DNA of 64,000 nucleotides from Muricea muricata (Eukaryota; Cnidaria; Anthozoa; Malacalcyonacea; Plexauridae). Below the pieces are notes generated by a model. The model was not told the origin of the DNA, did not search any database, and saw only the letters and a list, made by a program, of their open reading frames with translations. Position numbers and translations under genes: made by a program. The first letter of the stretch is position 1. The number at the start of each line of letters is the position of its first letter. The DNA is taken from NCBI GenBank assembly GCA_963855995.1, contig OY979716.1, positions 18,347,040 to 18,411,039 on the forward strand, written 5' to 3'. Positions 57,127 to 64,000 of the stretch are shown one piece after another.

Positions 57127-58019
57127 CTTTGAAGGATAACAAAGTTTAGTATACTATTCTGAATTGTGTAGAGCATGGCATCACAAATGGTTTTAATGCG
57201 GGAATTTGCTTCAGCAGATGGGCGTAAAAAAAGTGCCAGGTATGACACAGAAAAAAATAATTTTTTACAAGAAGTTCGCACGGAGATTTGACCACACTTT
57301 TACATATATATGTGAGAAAATTGATTGAAAATCGACTGAACAGCGCCAGTTCATACCTTAGATTTGAAGTAAATAATAGGGTTAAATATATACAATGTGA
57401 AAAAGCTAATGCGAAAGATAGAAAAGCTTATGATTCTTACTTCAAAATAAGGAAAATACAGTTAATTTGGATCTAGTGCAGCTTGTGTTAAATTTTAGCC
57501 CAGCGTTTTGAAAGGTGCGTGAAACTATTGAATCCTGGCGGTCTACAAGATAGAATGACACAAAGGATAAGGAGCCATTCGTTTCATTTAAACGACTTCG
57601 TAATTTAGCAGATAGTTTAGTGACATCCAAAATAAAAAAAGTGAGAGCGGAACGAGGTTAATGTGTAAGTCTAGATGTCAGGGAGTAAGATGGTAAGCAT
57701 CAGTAGTGGATAAATTATTATTTAAATTGTATTCAGATACAATGATTTATGAACTTAGGTGTATTAGTTGTTTTAAGATCTATTTGAGGAATACTATATC
57801 ATTGTTTATACAGCGTTTTAATAATCATTAATGTTAGTTAATGAAGTATGGCCTGATGGAAAATGGGTAGGAAAATGACTGCAAAACATTTGTATGCACA
57901 TTTCATTAGCACCGTGCAGAGCATGATATAGCATTAGAGTTATTATTATTAATAAAAATATGAAAAAAACATTGAACGCTCAGGAAGGCATTTTGGACCG
58001 TTGTTCCATGATTAATATT

Positions 58020-59330
58020 CCAGGTGGACTTGTGTCTGTTAATTAATAGCTATTGATTCTATATATAACAGCAATGACCGACGTCTAGATTATAGTGAGT
58101 AATCATAGTAGTATGATCTTAATGTGTTGGTTGAAGAATTTTTTGACGAACAGTTAAATTCATTACGAGTTATAATGCGATTATATATTTCAGAAATGTT
58201 TTGAGAGTAGTGTCTTTAATTCTTGTTTATATTGTCAAATTTTATTTTTCCAATGTAGCTTGCGTTGCTTTCTGATCATTTGAATTCTTTCAAGAATGAA
58301 ATTTTTTATGCTGTTTAGGCGTGGGATTTTTAAGTTAAACGAAGGACCTGTATCGGTTGTTTGCCATCTAATGATGACTTTCGGACAAAGTGCTTCCTTA
58401 GATAAATTCCGTGTTGACAACATTCAGATTTACCGTATTGCTATTTTTGTTGTGGATGCAGGAGAAAGGCTTTGACATAGAGCGTTTGATGCACTGTGGA
58501 TTTTTCATTGAGATCGTGGATCGTCGTCACTACATATTTTGTGGGTACGATGAATATAAGCGCACGTATTCAGGCAATCTTGCTTAGCTGGACATGAAGT
58601 GTAATTACTAGAAAAAATTTGATGTTGTCCAGATTTATTAATTTTGGGTACGTAATTGTGCTCTAACAGGTTTAGTTAAAATAGGTCTCAGGGACGCCCT
58701 GGTATTCGGATAGCGATGAATCGTGGCTTAATTACTTTCCAAAAGTTAGTTTCGTCGGAGAAAAGATCAGTCATTCGGTCGTCTGTAGTCACCAATATAT
58801 CTTCATAACAATATCATCGTTTTCTGCTTTAAGAATAGCATATTTTTATTGTATAAATGCTCCAGTGTTAAGTTTCCTGATGTCAAAATCCAGGAGATTA
58901 GAAACAAAGGCTTGATATTGAGTTCTTTATAAGGAATGCAGACTTGGAGCAGGTGTTTACTAGGAGCAGGTGTTTTCTGCCTAAGCTATCGGAAATGGCT
59001 CAGTTGATTCCGACGTCAGTTTAATTTGTTCATCGGGTAAGGTTATGTTTGAGTCCAAATCTAAGAACTGATAGCATGACTATGTCATTAGGTCAAGGAG
59101 TTAGTTGAAGAATGTTATTGATATGGTTAAATTCGTTGCAAGTTTTGGTGTGATTATATATTTTGGAAGTGTTTTGAGAGGAGTGTTTTTTATAGTCTTA
59201 TGTAACGATCGTTTTTTTCAATGTAGTTCGCGTTGTATCCGGCGCACCTAAATACATTAATAATGAAGCTTAGGATTGTTTAGGTGTGGGATCTTCAAGT
59301 GAAATGGATGAGTCTCCACACCTGCTTGAC
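58020..59330 (-). mobile_element. Decayed PLE relics (two copies)
   Basis: 58020-58430 and 59090-59330 align by eye with 40120-41160 (shared phrases: GATTATATATTTCAGAAATG-like, GTTTTGAGA-GAGTGT, TTTAGGTGTGGGAT). 58440-59050 may be RT-thumb remnant. All are heavily mutated; no frame survives. The uninterrupted TTAA (58119-58122) marks the empty site for the MITE at 40213. Confidence 0.55.
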
Positions 59331-60196
59331 ATGCAGACTGAGTTACAAGTTACACCCGATCTCGAAATTTTCAAAATTGAGATTTGTCTCTTGCTGGTTT
59401 TAATTATACATCATATGTTTACAACCTGTATCCGAAGTTGCTATCAGGATTTCCCACCTGGGAGCAGAACATCCATGCAATTTTTTTGTTTTTTCATGGT
59501 TTGCCGACCGTCTTTAGTTAAATTGTGTTTAGGGGCTGCGTGTGGTATAAATTTTGATCTGACTGTTAAAAAAGAGAATACCAATCACTCATGCATTGAG
59601 TCGAGGAAAAAGCCATATAATTTCGATCACAAAAAAATATTAATATTCTTTATTAATATTTTGAAGCAATTCTGTAAAATAAAAGTATTACAATATGTAC
59701 AAAAGCTTTATACAAAGCGAAATATTCTAAGGTTACAAAAAAATGGTTAAAGATTTAAAACAAGCGAATCATAGTGATTCAACAACAACAGTACTAAAGA
59801 CATATAACATTACAAGATACAACACAAGATACATGGAAAGGTCATGCAAGGTTAATAGTAGGATCAATTATATAAGTTTAAAGGCATAGAAGTAAGATTG
59901 GCATTAAGTGAGGGCTTAGGTTAGGAGATGAGTAAACTTTCTCTTAATAAAAATTCAAAGGATACAGAACAAGTGGAGAGAACGGAGAAATCATCAGGAG
60001 AGATAGGATGACCAGAAGCCTGATGATGATCACGAATATTAGAGAAAGGAGGTTTTAAGAGAAGTTTTACCAGTAAAGGCCGAAATACCATGTGTTCAGA
60101 AATACGCTTATGCATGAGAATGGCGAACGTTTTCACCAACATACAATGCAGTACAGCATTGACACTTGTATTTAGAAACAATGCGCGATCTTAAAC

Positions 60197-60523
60197 TTAC
60201 ACCCGTTATCAAAATTACGCGGCCTGGCCGAAAATAGCTACACTGACATGTCAGTTTTATGTTAGACGATCACAATGTTCAAATTGCTCAAAGTTTTAAT
60301 TTTTTCGATCAGTATTAATGTATATGCTTTGTTTTTGTTTTAAATAAATGTTTTCAGTGGTTTTCAAGACATTTTAGTGATAATTATCGAAAAAGTACAA
60401 TTTAATATATATTTGTTTACGTTCGCTGTTGCTATTTATAGCAGTTCACCGGACATAAAATCAGCATTTGCAACTAAAGCTATTTTGAGATATGTCGCGT
60501 AATTTTGAAAACAGGTGTAAAGG
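60197..60523. mobile_element. MITE, ACACCCGTTATCAAAATTACGC ends
   Basis: Left TTACACCCGTTATCAAAATT and right AATTTTGAAAACAGGTGTAA are imperfect inverted repeats about 330 bp apart. It separates the RT and nuclease pieces of the minus PLE D copy. Target duplication not resolved. Confidence 0.65.
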
Positions 60524-60712
60524 TATGATATGGTCAAGTGACCGAAAAACTACAAAAGAATCATCAACATAACGACGACAGTGCACACGTTTAAAATGTA
60601 CAGGGCAATTTTGAGCCATTTAATTTCATGAAAAGACAGGAAAATATTAGCTAGCAACGAACCAAGAAGCGAATCCTTGGCAACACCATCAACTTGATCA
60701 TAAAATTTTACG

Positions 60713-61237
60713 TTAAAGGGAAATGGCACCAAAAAATTTTATTTTCTCATTTGAAAGAGACTCTAAAATAATATATACAAGTCTATTACAAAATTTTTAT
60801 ATCTGTTTTACTTCGGGAGATATTCTCACCTAAATAATCGAACTGTCCGCCATCTTGGATTAATTTTTAACCTCATTAATAATGTTTTAGTGACGTCACA
60901 ACAGGGATAAGCGATGCAAAGCTTCTCCTAAATACCTGCCACCAATAAAATATTTGTGAAACCTTTTCAGTCCTTGCTGAAATCCAAAACACTTACCATG
61001 TGTGTGGTTATTGGAAAAGATTAATCATTGTGACCTGAGAAAAAAAATTGCGTGACCCAAGTTGTGACGTATCATGCATATCTACAAATATCCAAGATGG
61101 CGGACAACTAAAGATTTCAAGTCAAAATATCTCACCAAATAAGGCAGATATAAAAATTCTGTAATTGACTTCTATACATTGTTTTGGAGTCTCTTTCAAA
61201 TAAGACGATAAAAAATTTTGTTGCCATTTCCCTTTAA
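60713..61237. mobile_element. piggyBac-like MITE in the PLE D RT, TTAA duplication
   Basis: The element is 60717-61233 (517 bp). TTAA on both sides; ends AGGGAAATGGCA and TTGCCATTTCCCT, with long inverted arms (AAAATTTT, TTTGAAAGAGACTC, CCGCCATCTTGGA). Removing it joins the PLE RT text HFIF to KFYDQVDG. A different family from 40213-40889. Confidence 0.88.
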
Positions 61238-61442
61238 ATATGAAATGATAATTTTTGAAAGCTAAACTCAAAAGTTTTACAAAATTGAACCCGAGAAAAA
61301 CCATGAAAAATTTCCGAATTACAAAACATCAAAACTAGCCATCATACCTTTTCTTTAATATTTAAATTCAAAACATCCTAATATCAAATTCACATATGAA
61401 ATTGAAAAAGATCATTGCCTTCCTTTTCTTGATAAAAATATT

Positions 61443-61676
61443 ATGTTTTCTGACGGTATTTTTTCGACATCCGTTTACCGGAAGCCTTCGTTCACGGGTT
61501 TATTTACTAATTTTGATAGTTTCATTTCTGCTTCGTACAAAAAAGGTTCAATAAGTACTCTATTATTCCCCTACTTTAATATTTCATCGTCTTATGCTGT
61601 TTTCCCTGCTGAAGTTGAAAAATTTAAAAAGATTACGATTTTAAATGGTTATCCTGAAAATTTTTTGACAGAATAG
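61443..61676 (+). pseudogene. PLE D thumb-region fragment
   Basis: 77 codons: F-S-T-S-V-Y-R-K-P-S-F-T-G-L-F-T-N-F, then Y-K-K-G-S-I-S-T-L-L and a terminal N-G-Y-P-E-N-F, the conserved region after the Penelope catalytic core. Stops at TAG 61674-61676. The nuclease remnant continues in other frames to about 62180. Confidence 0.75.
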
Positions 61677-62384
61677 TGAGATCGTTTTTTAAAAAAATTT
61701 TGAAAAACCGTCATCTACGTCCGAGCCTAATGAACCTAAAAGGATTGTTCATTTCATGCTTCCCTTTTTCGGTGTACATTCCTCTCAAATTCAAAATCAA
61801 ATTAACAAATTATTTTCTTTGGCCTATCCACATATTCAAATTCGCTACATTTTTCAACCTATGCAAAGACTTTCGGCTTTTTTCCGCTTTAAAGACCGCA
61901 GTCCGTTAATAAGATCGCGCATTGTTTATAATTACAAGTGTCGATGCTTTAATGCATAGTATGTTAGTTAAATCGTTCGCCATTTTCATAAACGCATTTC
62001 TGAACACATGGGTATTTCGGTCTTTACTGGTAAACATCTCTCAAAACCACCTTTCTCTAATATTCATGATCATCATCAGGCTTCTGGTCATCTTATCTCT
62101 CTTGATGATTTTTCCGTTCTTTCCACTTGTTCTTCATCCTTTGAACATTCAGAGTTTACTCAAGAGAAAGTTTACTGATCTTCAAACTTAGACCCTCACT
62201 TAATGCCAATCTTACTTCTATGCCTTTAACCTTGTATAACTGATCCTACTATTAACCTTGCATGTTGTGCTATGTCTTGCAATGTTATATGTCCTTAGTG
62301 TTGTTATTGTTAAATCACTATAATTCACTTAGAATATTTCGCTTTGTATAAAGCTTTATTTGTGCACATTCTAATACTTTTATT

Positions 62385-62423
62385 GCTCTGAAGATATTGC
62401 AAGCATAGCAACGAAACTTTAGC
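62385..62423 (+). ncRNA. Hammerhead-like motif, PLE D
   Basis: GCU, CUGAAGA, an UUGC/GCAA stem, GAAAC, then UUUAGC with GCU/AGC as a three-pair stem I. No GUH triplet, so activity is doubtful. It resembles the divergent form in PLE A (both end UUUAGC). Confidence 0.35.
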
Positions 62424-62895
62424 TTCATTAAATATTTTTCGAAAATTCGTTCTGTTTTGTTATGCTATGGCTCTATTAAAAACTGTTGTCTGGGCTTTGA
62501 GATTTTTGACTAAGCTGAGATTTCCGCCCGGACTATCCATTGCTATTGGTATAAAATAATTTTCAACAAGGAGAATTAGTTTTACTATAGAGTAATAAAT
62601 GGCGTTAGTGAGAGACAAATTCCCAAAGGACACCAAATTATATGAGCTTTTCTGAAGCACCACATATAGGCCAATAGCGTTAAACTACTGTATTACTTGC
62701 TTCAAGCAGACAAGGGATATGCTGTTTTAAAGGCAAATACACAAGCCACGCAATAAAATAATAGCCATTTTGTATCATGACGTTTCAATAAGCAAACAAA
62801 CTTAGTATATAGACGCACGGGACACCCTGCACAGAAACACTCTTCTCCAGGATGCACTGTTTACGGTCCTGAACAAGATAATATCAAATAATTAC

Positions 62896-63019
62896 CTTCA
62901 AACTTTTCTTTATCTCTGACATCACATTCCACAAATGTCACCAATCCTGCTCCAAATTCGTCACTAAATTCATTCTCGACCTTTTTTCCTTCATTTACAT
63001 TAATATCAAGGAAATGTAC
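62896..63019 (-). CDS. SDR copy B, exon 2
   Basis: 124 bases: V-H-F-L-D-I-N-V-N-E-G-K-K-V and [13 protein letters not shown]. The Asp after the second beta strand (L-D-I-N) indicates NAD(H) preference, and C-D-V-R-D contacts the adenine. Acceptor ACAG|GTACATT, donor GAAG|GTAATT. Exon 1 must lie beyond 64000. The paralogous exon is at 18474-18599. Confidence 0.9.
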
Positions 63020-63108
63020 CTGTCAAGTAACCATAAAAAAATAGGGTTGTCAGCGTTTATACATTTGCACGTTTCACGAGGGGATACTTAGGGCTGTAAG
63101 TGCTGAAG

Positions 63109-63170
63109 GTGGCTCGGTGGAGTAATAACGAACTCTAAGTCGTGGTTGAAAGTACCTAATTTTTCATATT
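63109..63170 (+). other. tRNA-like A and B box sequence
   Basis: TGGCTCGGTGGAG fits a Pol III A box, and GTGGTTGAAAGTACC 35 bases later is B-box-like, followed by a T-run. No cloverleaf closes, so this is a tRNA pseudogene or SINE head at best. From 63200 to 64000 I see no supported gene. Confidence 0.3.
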
Positions 63171-64000
63171 ATTAAAAATTTATGCGAGGGCAGCGCCTTA
63201 GTAAACGGGGTGAAATCCACATATTCATTTTCATAATGCATTATTTTTCTTTTACATTAATTGTTACTAATTATAAGGTCTGTGTATATTTGATATTGAA
63301 AATATGTTATAAGACGTATATTTTTAGATATAATATTTAATTGATGTTCACGAGCTATTAATGTCTTCTACATTGATGTTTACTAGCCTTTCTATATGTT
63401 GACTTCATAGCTACCAGGGTGCCCACAGAAGCCTGTTCCATTTAGATAATTAAAATCATGGAAAATCTGCTGAATGCTGGGGCGCCAATAAGGGAGATGT
63501 AGAGGGTGCTAACCCCGCCCCCAATTTTAAATATTATTTGAACGTAATAATTGTGAAACTACAAAAAGTTAGTGATTGAATTAACAGTCATCAACCGCAG
63601 GCCTGGGTTTTTATTAAAATATAATAAATTTACAATGATTCTATCAGAAATCACTGTTCAAATCATGGGAAATATCCTTTGCAGAGCTCTAGACTTTAAG
63701 ATTCTCCCGTTGAAAAACTCCCCCAACAAAAGCACGAATGTGTAGTAGCGAGCGACCCACCATCACAAGCGTACACAATTAAGAGATCAGTCCCAGAATC
63801 AAGGACACCTCCCTGATTTTCTTTAGAATTTGCTCCCATAGCTGAATCCCATGCCAGGTCCGTACAATACTGTGTTGACAATTCTACGCCTTAACATAGA
63901 TTGCCGGCTAATTCGTCACCAATCAAAATTCGTCATAGCGTATAACAAACACTGAACTTTGATATAAATACAGCGCTAATTTTAAACGGCGACACTTTTG

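Larger units (their letters stand above)
59700..62423. mobile_element. PLE inverted dimer D, interrupted by two MITEs
   Basis: The minus copy runs 61330 to 59700 and the plus copy 61340 to 62423. The GIY-YIG end is present inversely in both (59700-60190 against 61955-62360). Minus: RT pieces at 61238-61330 (L-L-S-L-A-F-K-N-Y-H-F-I-F) and 60524-60712 (F-Y-D-Q-V-D-G-V-A, then L-L-A-N-I-F-L-S-F-H-E), and GIY-YIG remnants K-R-I-S-E-H-M. Plus: thumb region 61350-61676 (S-T-S-V-Y-R-K-P-S-F-T-G), then the nuclease. Unlike dimers A-C, no (TA)n flanks it. Confidence 0.75.

Noticed and set aside
59286-59750. 154-codon plus-strand frame
   Set aside because: Overlaps decayed PLE sequence on the other strand and shows no family motif.

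Overview
The window is AT-rich animal nuclear DNA, most probably from a cnidarian (perhaps an anthozoan). Support: spliced exons with GT-AG borders for short-chain dehydrogenases, a dense mixed load of LINE, Penelope, Gypsy, BEL/Pao, hAT and MITE sequences, long (TA)n microsatellites, and hairpin repeats of a kind I associate with coral genomes. The organism call is inference. There are no bacterial-style operons and no CRISPR array.

Host genes are sparse. Exons of two NAD-type short-chain dehydrogenases resembling 15-hydroxyprostaglandin dehydrogenase lie on the minus strand. Copy B has exon 2 (62896-63019), exon 3 (57023-57126), the YxxxK exon (44393-44481), the next exon (43524-43651) and the last exon (43018-43150). 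Its exon 1 lies beyond the window end and one internal exon was not found. Copy A has exon 1 (31285-31377) and a frameshifted exon 2 (18474-18599). A decayed gene of an unnamed family (9127-16739, minus) is split by a BEL/Pao element.

Layout: 1-1.5 kb, MITE and LINE 3' relic. 2-6.5 kb, CR1/L2-like LINE with both ORFs open. 6.5-9 kb, transposase relic, (TA)n, and a Gypsy gag-protease piece inside 31-bp inverted repeats. 9.1-16.8 kb, decayed gene split by BEL/Pao. 18-27.5 kb, hAT-type MITE, three (TA)n tracts and two inverted Penelope-like (PLE) dimers, one carrying an intact Gypsy element (22031-26554). 27.5-34 kb, mostly unassigned, with a minisatellite and small foldbacks. 34.1-38.6 kb, a hAT transposon with 8-bp target duplications and a transposase broken by one base. 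39-42.3 kb, PLE relics, a TTAA MITE and a hammerhead motif. 45.1-52.9 kb, four nested layers: outer TIRs, (TA)n, a PLE dimer, and a 4.1-kb TIR element. 53-64 kb, intronic DNA, PLE relics and MITEs.

The main pattern is that Penelope-like elements form inverted dimers sitting inside (TA)n tracts and carry hammerhead-ribozyme motifs at their ends. Later insertions landed in one arm, and the other arm or a related copy preserves the empty site, so the order of events can be read from the sequence.
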